From Cyprinodon diabolis (taxonomy: Eukaryota > Chordata > Actinopteri > Cyprinodontiformes > Cyprinodontidae), in assembly GCA_030533445.1 (NCBI GenBank), contig CM060069.1, forward strand, positions 33,280,337-33,344,336: 64,000 nt of DNA. The letters run 5' to 3'. Shown here piece after piece: positions 27,681-38,857 of the stretch (the first letter of the stretch is position 1; the number at the start of each line of letters is the position of its first letter). The translations under genes were made by a program, and so were the position numbers. The notes under the pieces were generated by a model that did not search any database, was not told the origin of the DNA, and saw nothing but the letters and a program-made list of their open reading frames with translations.

Positions 27681-29299
27681 TTGTAGGAAAAGTTATTCAA
27701 TAATGCAAACCAGTTAAATAAAAGACAGTTATGTAATTCACTTGGTCTGGACTTCATTATCTTTGCAAAGATGAGAGAGAAGACAGTTCATAACACACAG
27801 CTCGATGCACTGCCCTGCTCTGACTTGTTAAAATGTCTCTCACTAACTTAAAAACTGCAAAGAGGATCAGGGAAGGTTTACCCATAGATTTAACAAAAAA
27901 CAGTTTACTGACATTTTAGGAAAGAGTTCATACTTAGAAAAAATCTTGAGGAGAAAAAGAGTGTGTCCTGTTATGGGAACTATTGTTCGCTGTTCCAAAC
28001 AATCCCTAATAGAAAAACCAACAACTCCTCTCAGACATTGTGTGGTGTTGCAATCGTAAAGTAAATGCAGAATGTACACTCATAAATCAATATACAGTGT
28101 GTAAGGGGAAAACATAGGAAATTGAGTTTTCAGACCACACAATTGCGTGAAAACATATATGTTACCCATTAAAAAAAAGGTACCTTCCCTTTACTAATGC
28201 CAAAAAACTTTTATTTTGTATCCACTCCTGGAATAGAAGTTCGATTATTAAAGAGTACCAGAAAGGATTTGGTAGTTTCTTTCAAATGCTTAAACCCATA
28301 TGCACAACACTTTTGCTCAACCGGCATATTAATTCAGTGCCATGTAACGGAAAATAAACTAAATTTCAAATAAATACCTACAGCGATCAAACTGACCAAT
28401 CAAATACTTTGGAATTTATTTTTATTAAGTAGTGGAGATACTTCATTTTCAAACTGCGGTACTACTATCACCAAGCGTTCTTGCTGTCTCAACAGAGTTA
28501 AATTTGGTATTGACTCTCTACTATTTAAATAGAATGTTTTTGAATGTTACAAATTGAACTGTTGTGAAAAGCTGAAAAGCAGACCCAGCTAAAAAGATGA
28601 GTACAATAGTTTGAGCTCTTTAGGATTTTATGGCTCCAGCCAGAGAATACGAAAAATAGAAGTGCATGGAAAAGTATTTTGAGTTCATCTGTTGAAACTA
28701 AATGGAATAATAATTTAGTACAAAAAGCCTCAGTTAAATAGACTCTAACAGTGTCAAACTGTGAGGAGATGTGGCAAAACTTATATGTAGACAGAGCAGA
28801 AAAAATAAGAAGTAATTTAGCTCTGAGAGCCAGTGAGTGATACGGTGGTACCCTGCCTAGAAAACCAGAGAACCGCTAACCTAGATTGTTTGGTTCTTGT
28901 CATGGATGGAAACAAAAATAGGTTTTCCATGTTTTTCTTGAAAATGGTCAAAATGTTGACCCTCTTTTGTGAGATGGCACCTTGATGTGCTTCATTTATC
29001 TGGCTCACCTGTTACTCACTGGGTACACACACTAATAAAATCCATTAGCAGCTCCATCACTCTATGCTCTGGTGGATAATAAACAAAATGACAGTCACAT
29101 CTCATTATCTGAGTCAGTGACCTTTTATCTTCCGTGATAAATGTAGGTGGAGATGGAAAAACACATTTGTCATTTGCAAGTAAACTAATAAAATCCCACT
29201 ATCTTCTCTTAGTTAGTGTTAATTGCAAATATGTCACATTGGATTCCATCAAAAGGTTTTATTTCCTGTCAGCCTTTATTATGATGCCTTTTATTTCAG

Positions 29300-29516
29300 G
29301 TTGGGATACATGACACCAATTTACGTGACCCGGAAGTTTGGTGGAGCGTTAGCTAAAAAAACAATTGGCTTACCCCCACCACGTTCGATCAAGCTGCACC
29401 AGATAAGGCAGTCGGACCTATCAGCCATGGACAGTTACATGTTATTTGAAGGATCCAAGCGTGTGACTCTTAAGGAGGAGGACATGACAACGGAGAAAAT
29501 CAGCAGGATTTTCCAG
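29300..29516 (+). CDS. possible orphan coding exon, unknown gene
   Basis: A 217-bp open segment lies between an acceptor (TTTATTTCAG) and a donor-like CAG-GTATAA. It would encode about 72 residues starting LGYMTPIYVTRKFGG, with PPPRSIKLHQIRQSDLSAMD and ending KISRIFQ. The composition looks protein-like and not repetitive. I do not recognise the family. No partner exon was found nearby, so it may be a lone exon of an unseen gene, a gene fragment carried by a transposon, or chance. Confidence 0.3.
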
Positions 29517-30567
29517 GTATAACTTTTTTCTTGAAACTTTTCTGTGCACTGTACTTTTAACTAGCAACAACAAACAGCTTCTCGATCAACATAGTGTGTG
29601 GTTCTAGTGTCGCCATGGTAGCCACTTCATTACCCCAACTGCTGCGCAAAGAGCTATTTCCGGGTCACGTAAACTGTACCGATTAAATATTAAAATCAAA
29701 TTCTGCGTTGCTGTCCGTTTTTCCATTTCGTATTCTTGATCGGAGCTTAGAATTGATATATGAAAAACCCAATCCTTTTTTCGTTTTTGGTTTAACCATA
29801 AAAAACAAAAAAACAAAATTACCAGTCAATTTTTTATTTTTTGTTTTTTGATTGGCAATTGAAAATAGAAAGAACGAATGATACACGGATTTGAGAAGAC
29901 TACATGCATCGTTTCTTTATTCTTTTATGTGTCTGGGTGTTCTCTAATTAAAAGCCAGTGCCTTTGTCATTTAGCCGTTTCTGCTATTGTTGCCCAGCCT
30001 GCACTGCAGGTGCTCTTTTTCTCCTGGGCCTCCCAGCCATCTAAATGACCTTTATTTTTCAATTTCAGTTTGAGCAGTGAATCTTTGTGCTCCCCCATCT
30101 GCAGACGATCCACCCCAACGGTCATTCAGGTCCCATCTGGCTATCTTTGTTGTCCATAGTGTGTGACTTTTTTATGCTTCAAAGTTTTATTGGTCAAAAA
30201 CTGAATTAATAATAATAATTCCATATTATTTGTCTTTTATAATAAAAAAAATAGAAATTATTATTTTTTTCTGTATCTGGTACATTTGTTGTGTAATTGT
30301 CACCATAAGCAACTAAAAAAGATATTTCTTTTCTAAAGTCAGAAGCCTGCTTAGAGTTAAACCTGTGCCTTTTGCTGCTCTCTGCTGGACAGGATGATTG
30401 TTTACAGACAGGATGACTGATTTTATGTTTGCAGATGTTAGATAAGATAGGACTTTTTTGATGTCACAATGGAGAAATTCCCTTGTGACATCAGCTTCAG
30501 TAAACTACTGGAGATGTAAAACAAGGAAAAAGGATACATCAAAGAAGTAAGTGTAAGAGTCAGGTTA

Positions 30568-30606
30568 AAACAAACAAACAAACAAACAAAACAAAACAAA
30601 CAAAAA
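30568..30606. repeat. (AAAC)n simple repeat
   Basis: Units of CAAA are repeated with small interruptions, followed by a short GAGA run at 30,620. Confidence 0.8.
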
Positions 30607-30818
30607 AGAAATATATATTGAGAGAGAGAGTTATATACATTTATTTACATAAAAAAATATACTCCATATTCCACAATTCTTTGAAACCCTGATAAAGATG
30701 TTTCAAATTTAGAGCAATGAGTTAACTTCTATTGCACTGGTATGATCTCACATATTCAACAAAATTCCACTTTTACTATGATTAAATCTAATTAAAGAAA
30801 GAAAAATCTGGGATGGAA

Positions 30819-30995
30819 GGTTGCAAGTACCCGGTTCGATCCCCACTGCCTGCACTCTGGGTCTCTGAGCAAGAACCTTAACCCTGCACTGCTCCCTGGG
30901 TGCTGCACAGTGGCAGCCCACTGCTCCCCAAGCGGATGGGTTAAATGCAGAGAGTTAATTTCTCCACTGTGAGATCAATAAAGTTCATTTTCAAT
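30819..30995 (+). repeat. tRNA-derived SINE, type with AATAAAGTTCA end
   Basis: It contains a B-box (CCGGTTCGATCCCC), the core GTCTCTGAGCAAGAACCTTA, GGCAGCCCACTGCTCCCCAA, and the 3' end CACTGTGAGATCAATAAAGT. It is truncated at the 5' side relative to the copy near 38.6 kb. Confidence 0.75.
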
Positions 30996-31974
30996 TTTTT
31001 TCTCTTTTTTTTTTCTCAATGTTGATAAATACATTTTCAGGTTTTTTGCATTTTGCAAACCTTTTAGCTCTCCTAAAATAAACTCAGTATTAATGAAACT
31101 AATGCTTTTTTGGTAAATTTGAATTATTAAATCAATTATTAAAAAATAGTCAATCCGTAAACGGTGACATTTGTTTTTCCTTTAGGTGTAAATATAATAT
31201 AATACAGACATAGACAGTAGAATATGATGTTCTATAGCAGGGGTCATAGGAAGAGCTAAAACTGCATGCGTAGTACAATTATATTGTATATTTTCAAATT
31301 TTTTTTTAGATGTTGTCATTTTGAAGGAGAAGCTGAATGAAATAAAATTTCAGACTTAGCCCTCTGGTGAGCTGTGCCATTTTCAGAAAATGCTAAGGGC
31401 ACCCCATGTGGTCCTTGAGGGTCCCATGATGCCTGTGGGCACTACGTTGGTGACCCATGTTCTAGACATTCTAGAGACGGAGACAAGTTGATCCTGATAC
31501 CGAACAAGAAGACAAGGAGGAGGGTATGTTAGAAAAAATAAGCCACATGACTCATTGTTAAGTGTTTGAGCTCACCAAGTCTCCATAAAAAAAAAATTAT
31601 TCTGCTGGTCAGATAATACAATTGACAATGAACAATCCAGGTTAGGGCTGACACCCTGAAGGAACACATGGAGAAGCACCTCGTGTCTATTGTTAAATGG
31701 GGAAAAGTTTCCATGATGCTGAGGTTGATTTTACAATACAAATTGAGGGTTGGTAATGAGTGGAGGCTTTAAGAGAATATCAGTTTACAACATTAGATCA
31801 ACTCAACAGAAACTATTAATAAATCAAATGAAATGACAGCCTTGTACTACAGTGTTAAGCTGAATAAAACAAATCAAACTCACCCTTTTAGTGTAAAAAG
31901 ACAAATAGCAACGGTAAAGCATCCCCCTCTCTTTATCTACCAAACTTGTGTTGTTTATAAGACCATAAATAGTT

Positions 31975-32880
31975 TTCTATTTAGGGAAAACCAGTTGATT
32001 GCATCGACTCATTGACTTGAATGCAATCCCTCACACTCAGCATGCTTGTGGCGACAGTGGAGAGAACAAACTCCCTTTTAACAGGAAGAAACTTCCAGCA
32101 GAACCAGATTCAGCGTGAGCAGCCATCTCCCGAGGCCGACTGGGATTCAAGGAGACAGAAGCAGACATAGAAAAAGAGGAAGACATACAGAAAGTAGCAG
32201 AGATGCAAAAGGCAAGTGTGAACCAGCTTCACAGGCAGCCACGTCCAGGAAACACACAGCCAGGCAGACGAGCTCCGAGCCAGCTCCCATGTCAGAGGAT
32301 GAAAGATAGCACATCCATTCACAGTCAGAGAAACAGGACTACACTGAAAAATAGGCAGATCTTGAACATTTATAGACAAAGGTGTTGATGGGAGCATCAC
32401 AGCTAATATTTCTCTCCAGGATGGTGTCACTGCCAAACAAGAACAGATGAAGCTACTATGAGAAAAAGCAGAGAGAGAATAACGTTAGAGATTGAACTAA
32501 TAGATTCTGCAGAGTGGGAGAATAGAGATAGAATGAAGCAGAGGGAAACCTTTTTAATATGGGATTTAAATGACAGGTCCTGATCAAAACTAACACCAAG
32601 ATTTTACTTTATTATCTGAGATCATTTCAATCCCATCCAAATGAAGTGACTGACTAATCAGTTTCTTTTTCAAAGACCCTGGTCATAGACTATAACTCCT
32701 GTTTTTTCTGCATTCAGGTGCAGAAAGTTAAGAATCATCCAGGTTTTTATGTCTTCAAGACATGTCTGTAGTCTATGTAATGGGTTTGCTCTTTTATTTC
32801 CATAACAGTGGGAATGAATCCCTTGCTGTCTAATAATTCTAATAAATACAAATGTATAAGGAAGGAAAGGAAATAACATT
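31975..32880 (-). mobile_element. second L2-like LINE fragment with reverse-transcriptase remnant
   Basis: The distal part (32,550-32,880) on the minus strand encodes LQTCLEDIKTWMILNFLHLN and, across frame changes, SFDQDLSFKSHIKKV. These are typical of the C-terminal reverse transcriptase of non-LTR elements. The proximal part (31,975-32,541) is the 3' non-coding region shared with the 26.9 kb copy. It is 5'-truncated and inactive. Confidence 0.65.
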
Positions 32881-33672
32881 TTCCCTTTTTACAAATCATC
32901 TTCTAAGTATTAAATGTATGGCCTCGGTGAGCTCAGTCATCATAATTCTGTTATTCACTAATGTTCTCAAACATGCATTAGACTGTAACAAAACAGCTGT
33001 GTTTATACTGAGAGTAAATAGCATGCATGCAGCACTATTTAACTGTTAGGTGACATCTGAGGGCAGTTTGTTACCTTGAATTTAGTTAAACAGTATCAGA
33101 TTGAAAATGACTGAATGAAAAAAAGGAATTAAACCATGAGTTTAATAAAATAGAAATACATTTCATCTTTAATACCAAAGAGTGTAAATAGAAGAAATAG
33201 TTATGATATTCCCAGAACTACAAAAATTAAAAATATAAATTTATGTAGGTACTTCCTCGTGGACATGGTATTATCATAGAGCCCTTCTACTTAACATGTG
33301 TAAGCTTTCCTGAAAAACTGGAGCACAAGAAGATTAACAAACACCCACTCTTGCACATGCGTGTCATCACTGTAGAAGGGTAGGTGTGGTCAGCACCAAT
33401 GGTTTAAACATACCAAAGCCTGAATGCTGACACACACACATTCACTCGAATACACTGAAGCTCTTTCACTCTTCATCTGTTCTGGTATTTGCCCCTACTT
33501 TAACTCACGGCAAACAACATCTACAAGGTTGGTGGTGGATTTATTTACCAATTTTCTGGATCTGATATGTTTCCTAGATTTTAACTTCTTTTTTTTTCTT
33601 TTGTGCCTTAACACATTGACCAGGACTTCTCAGTTTCTTGCAAACTTCCTGACTGACAAGCTGTTAGAAAAG

Positions 33673-36600
33673 ATGTCTCTGCCATTGTCAGTGCTGATAT
33701 GCCTGTCAGTCTTCCAGCTCTGTGTGGGAGATCTGCCTTTGGAGGAAGTCATTTCAACCAGTAAGTTAAAAGATAGATAAGAAATCCTATAAAAATGTTT
33801 GGCAATGCAGTCTATATACTGGAGAAAGAGTCAATTTAGGCAAGTAACATGTAATTCATGTGTTTTGGCTTCAGCCACAAGTTAGATTAATTCATCACTG
33901 TCAAAGTGTTGTTTAATTTGGCAGAAAGGAGGCTACTTTGGGGGGAAAAGAGAAAGTCATTGCCCTCCAGTATTAAAACTTATTACATTATAAAGACACT
34001 ATATGTTATCCAGTTTAACAATAAAATATCCTGTCTTCATTTTTGTTTATTTCAATGCCATCATATCTGATGGTAGATAGGATATATATTTAACCCATAC
34101 ATTTTATTTTACTTGTGCAGTTATTCAAGCCAAATTCCAAACTAAACCTCTTTGTTCCAAGCTTCTGACGATCAGAGGTCCTTATTTAAAAGGTGCAAAG
34201 TAGGGTGTGATCAGCAGCTTTTTTCACATTGTCAGTCGTCATGAGATTCAGTGTTTGACTGGGTGTGGATACAACGAGGAGCAGCTGCTGGCAGGCAAAA
34301 GGAGTGAGTCTCCTCAAGTCTCTATACAAGAGATTGGTGTGATTTTGAAATTAGCACTTCAATACAAGTTATCCGCATGAGAAAGTTTGGAACAACTAAA
34401 ACTAAAGTGGAAAAGTAAAGTAACAGGAAAAGTACTGGATGGATCTAGTCATAAAACCACACTGGGTGATCAGATCTGCCCTTGATTTAGCTACATCCAT
34501 CATGTCTGTCCAGCTTCCCTATTTCTGCTGAACAATGTTTAACTTTAAAAGGCTATTTAAAGACACCAAGTCACAATGCGCTATAAAAGCTTTGTTATAT
34601 GTTAAAAAGCACAATGAATATACCTTTTAATATAGTAAAATCCAAACATAAAAGCCTGCTGGATGCAAACAGATAATTTTTTTAAGTATCTCTACAATTT
34701 CAGAAAAGTGAAGCTGCAGAGAAACAGTTTCCGAAAAAAAAAAAAAAAAAAAAACTCCATTAACCTTGAGTAGAATATTTTGCTTAAACTGTCACATATG
34801 CTGCACATGAATTATTTTAGAAGAAAAAAAAAAATCATACAAACTTTCCATGTGTTTAGTCAGCACTGGTGTAATTCACAGAGCTGACTATGGTGTCTGC
34901 ATTCTGTCAAATTTTCTTTCCTTCTCAGAATTTTTGCTAGTCGTCGCAACGTGTTTTTATACAGACAGTTTTTGCAAATGTCTATGTTAATATGTTTAAT
35001 TACTGCCAGGTTTACATTTTTGTTAGCTGCTATGATTTTTCTTTCTCAAGAAGTCCTGTCTTTTATTGGCCACAATAAACAAAACATTGAAAGTTTATTT
35101 ATTTAACACTCTTTATGAAAGATGTTTAACCTTTTCATAACATGAGGACCCAAATTTGGGTCCTCAGCACTTGCCCCAAGATGGTTTTTAGACCTGTAAC
35201 ATATTCTCTGGGGTCTTGCCTTTATTTTGATACCAAAACAATTAAAATAAACTCTGTAGTTCTTGAGATATATTCAATTCATTTTGGGCATGTTATTTTC
35301 AAGCATATTTCTCGAAAACAGGCCTAGTGTCCAAGAGGTTAAAAGTGCTTTAAAAAGTAAACTGTATGAAGAAAATGTATAATACAGAAAATTGACCATA
35401 ATACAAACATAAATGCCAAACCTGAAGTAATTTCTGCTTGGATTTGATATCCTGTCTTATCTAAGACTAATAAAAAATTTTTCCACCCAGCAAGACTAAA
35501 ATATCCTGACATTTTGAATTGGAAAAGCTTTGTGGATGGGAGTGAAACATTTTCAAACTTGGAAACAAAATGCAGTTGATTGCTTTTTTTTTTTACTTTT
35601 TTGGGAAGAAATATCAGTACGTGTTGTGATAACGACCGCCGCTATCATAGAGGTTTTTAACTCTTATAAGATTCTGTGAGGCCAGCTGAACAACAGATAT
35701 TTTGAATTAAGTAGATTATTTTAGTTTAACTATTTCTGTTCAGAACACTGTAGTAGTGATATAGGTTTACAGACGTTTTCTTTCAATTTTATTTATGAGC
35801 ATTTCCAAGTATCGCATTAGAAAAGGTTGAAGGAAAAGGCAACATTTAAATCTGCTTAGTAAATTTGGAAGTTCTTACATCCACTTGACCATGTTTGGAC
35901 TTTTTTGGAAAATAGTACATGCAGTAAATAGGAGATAGAAACACATTTGAATAAGTTCTGAGTTAGTGAAGATTTACCTCATGTGACTGATAAGCTGTTT
36001 CTACCACCAGCATCATAAATGGAAGCATTAGAATCACTTCTCTCTCCAGAAAACGTGTAGCATCGCAAATACTTGCTAAGACGATAACGTTAGTCGAATC
36101 TTCCTGGTTTGCATGAATGCTACCTACCTGTTTATTTATAGTTATTTTCCCTACCCCTGGTTACTTTGCTCCAAACCAGATGGAAAAACTTCCTACTCAC
36201 ATTTAATTTTTTTAAGCAAGTAGGTTAACCAAGTATACAGTAGCCCAGCAAAGCCTTGTTGGGCTACTGTATAACACCTTGAACTCAACACTTTTCCTGA
36301 AATTTTAAATTGAAAAAGCTTCTTGGATAGGAAGTGAAACGTCCTCAAACAAAGTACACTGGATTGTTTTTTATTTTATTTTTTTTGGAAGTATTTAGCA
36401 GGAAGGAAAGTATGTTTTAAGTTTCTTAAGAGTAAATCAATGGCATTAACACAACCTCAGACAATAATATTATTATGCTATAAACCTATCTGTTTGTTGA
36501 GTATAATGGGGTTCTGTGATGTGGGTTAAGGTCAGTGAATAGCAAGGAAGAATAACAAGGCACCTTTTTACATCTCCTTTAGTCGAACATCGGTCCCAAC

Positions 36601-37289
36601 AGAAGAAATGCAGCCTTTGTATGAAACACAAATCCTGAAGTTTCTCTCTGTATACTAGACTTTTCATTTACATTTTTACTGGATAGCGGACTTTCAATAT
36701 ATGTATATAATACATGTCACTCCATAATAATAATAATTAAACGAACGGTCTCGTGTGTTTGCTCTTGGACAGAAAAAGTACCTCTTTTGGGTGGCTGGTC
36801 TGACAACAAGCCTGAAGCAGAAGATGTTCAGAAAGCCACTCGACATGCAGTGGAAATGTTCAACACACACTCCAAGACCAAGAGGATGTTCAAACTGGTA
36901 TCAGTTAGCAACGCTAAAACCCAGGTAAGACTAATCTCCCTTTAAAATAAGTTAATGTACCCCATCTGCTTTTAGCTGTTTAAATTCATTGTCTGTTGTT
37001 TCCCATTTCAGGTAACCAATATGATTAACTTTAAGATTGATGCATTCCTTGGAAAAACCCAATGCCTCAAGTCTGAAAATCATGACTTGGAGAGCTGCAA
37101 AGTGGCAAAAACTGTAAGTTTGTTTACTCTCTGTCTTTTTATATACCCATAAAAAAAAATATTTAATAGTTATTGCTGTTTTCTCTTCCACAGCAGCTGA
37201 AGTGCCACTTTAGAGTGACTTTGAACCCGCGCAACAGCAAGTATGAGCTGCAGAACAAAAAATGCAGCAAGGTTATGAAGAAGGTTTAA
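33673..37289 (+). CDS. secreted type-2 cystatin-like protein, complete, degenerate inhibitory loops
   Basis: Four coding exons: 33673-33760, 36773-36924, 37012-37113 and 37194-37289 (TAA at 37287-37289). All junctions are GT-AG and phases agree, giving 438 nt or 145 residues. The first exon encodes a signal peptide ([14 protein letters not shown]). The mature part has LLGGW, a cystatin-type N-terminal glycine trunk, then the alpha-helix region [14 protein letters not shown], and four cysteines spaced like type-2 cystatins (TQC, ESC, LKC, KKC). Classical cystatins block papain-like cysteine proteases with an N-terminal Gly, a QxVxG loop and a PW loop. Here the QxVxG position reads QVTNM and the PW position reads NPR, so protease inhibition is doubtful. 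The separate signal-peptide exon gives four coding exons rather than three. Which cystatin family member this is I cannot say, so no symbol is given. It is convergent with rassf6. Confidence 0.85.
36234..36273. repeat. 18-bp near-perfect inverted repeat in cystatin intron 1
   Basis: TATACAGTAGCCCAGCAA pairs with TTGTTGGGCTACTGTATA across a 4-base loop, with a single G-T pair. Confidence 0.9.
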
Positions 37290-37464
37290 TTCATTTTGAT
37301 GCACTAAACATGTTCTTATAGTCTCACATTCATACAATTGTGACTGGTTTTAATTAACTTTTAATACACACCATGAACATTGTTTGCTCTTTCCGCTTTT
37401 GCAACTGATTTCATGGTAAAAAGTAAAACTGGATGCAGATTAGAAGTCATTTGGAAGGAAAATG

Positions 37465-37470
37465 AATAAA
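37465..37470 (+). terminator. candidate polyadenylation signal of the cystatin-like gene
   Basis: This is an AATAAA hexamer 176 bp after the cystatin stop codon and the first such hexamer downstream on the plus strand. A second AATAAA lies near 37,557. The spacing suits a short 3' UTR. Confidence 0.5.
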
Positions 37471-38252
37471 TCAAATACATTTAGCATAAGAAACATTTGC
37501 TTAAAATTGTTTCAACGACTTTGGATAATGGAATTATCTTTTTGTGACTGTGTCTAATAAATAATTTTTGCTCGTTATTTGCTTGGAGGTTTTCTTTTAA
37601 GTATAGGTAAACATTTGTTGTAATTATTCTTACAATTATTTTAAGTAACATCCATTGAAATGATTTTCTCACTCTGATTATATGACCTGTCTGTTACAAA
37701 GTGCAGACATTTCGTTTCAGTTTAATAACATACTGTTGGGCTCTTACTTAATAAGTTATCTTTCATACTTTTAGGGACCAAGCTGATCTGCTGAATAATA
37801 ATAATAAATACATAATAATTTAAGTTATGACCTTTGGAAGTATAGAGTACAAGGAGAGTTACTGAAAAAAAATTAAGATTTAACATTTAAATCGTACATT
37901 TACAAATCAAATTTCAAATTAAAAAAGCAAAGAAGATTTGAAAATATAAGGTGAAAAGAAAATGGAAACTGGAAAAGGAATTACCTTTTTAAAGGCGTGA
38001 TCAGGAAAGATATTTATAATCAGATTAACAAATTATGTTCTTTTAGTATTTCATAATGTGTTAATAAATACATTTAAAACACATCTTTAATAATTCAGTT
38101 TAAAAAGTAAAATTAGAAAATGATTTTCAAATTAGATTTCTAATTTTGCGGTTTAAGTGTTAAATTTGAAATGGCTGTTTTTCTTTTTCAGTGACTCTAA
38201 TATGTGTAAAAGACAACAACAAGTAAATGTATTTTATGCCCTTAGAGAATAA

Positions 38253-38292
38253 GGTTGTTATGGAAGTCTCTGTTTAGACTTCCATAACAACC
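38253..38292. repeat. perfect 17-bp inverted repeat
   Basis: GGTTGTTATGGAAGTCT and its exact reverse complement are separated by six bases, 0.96 kb after the cystatin stop codon. Confidence 0.9.
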
Positions 38293-38623
38293 AGCGATCA
38301 TAGCTTGAGCTTTTCAGCAATAAACACTTAAGTTTGGTTGAGTGTGGAGCAAATGTGTAATATGTGGAAAAGGACTGTCATCCTCTTTCTTTACTGAATT
38401 CCATGGAAACTTGTTAGAATCTGTGCCATCCATGGGGTATGTTTCAATAAGCAGGTTTAACAAACTTAAATCCTCAAATTGGAAGTGATCCAGCCTGAGG
38501 TTGGAAACACTGAGTTTTCAGTTTCATAAAGGCTGCAGTGAGTTAGTTTAATCAACTCTAAGTAGGTCAACTAAGAGTTAAACATGTGCGTAACAAATAT
38601 GAAAAGCCATTATCTATTTTATG

Positions 38624-38857
38624 TGGGGAGTGGCGGCCTTGTGGTTAGGTCACAGCACTTGGAATCCTGAGGTTCTGAGTTTGAGCCCCACTCCCACAGA
38701 CTGCCACTGTGGGTCCCTGAGCAAGACCCTTAACCCCCACACTGCTCCCTGGGCACCCCACAATGGCAGCCCACTGCTCCCCAAGGGCATGGGTTAAATG
38801 CAGCGCTAAATTTCTCCAATGTGAGATTAATAAAGTTCAACTATTATTATTAATTAT
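38624..38857 (+). repeat. tRNA-derived SINE, same family, near full length
   Basis: It starts GGGGAGTGGCGGCCTTGTGG and passes through a B-box-like GAGTTTGAGCCCCAC, then GAGCAAGACCCTTAACCCC and GGCAGCCCACTGCTCCCCAA. It ends AATAAAGTTCAAC with a TATTATTATTA tail. It lies between the cystatin-like gene and rassf6. Confidence 0.8.

Larger units (their letters stand above)
27681..33672. other. mostly non-coding sequence upstream of the cystatin-like gene
   Basis: Besides the orphan exon, one SINE and one LINE fragment, there is a possible small hAT relic at 31,225-31,470 (ends TATAGCAGGGGTCA and GTGACCCATGTTCTA). A CCAAT motif lies at about 33,397, some 280 bp before the cystatin ATG, but no clear core promoter was identified. 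Confidence 0.45.

Noticed and set aside
30825..30850. tRNA-like B-box sequence
   Set aside because: It belongs to a SINE; no complete tRNA cloverleaf is present.
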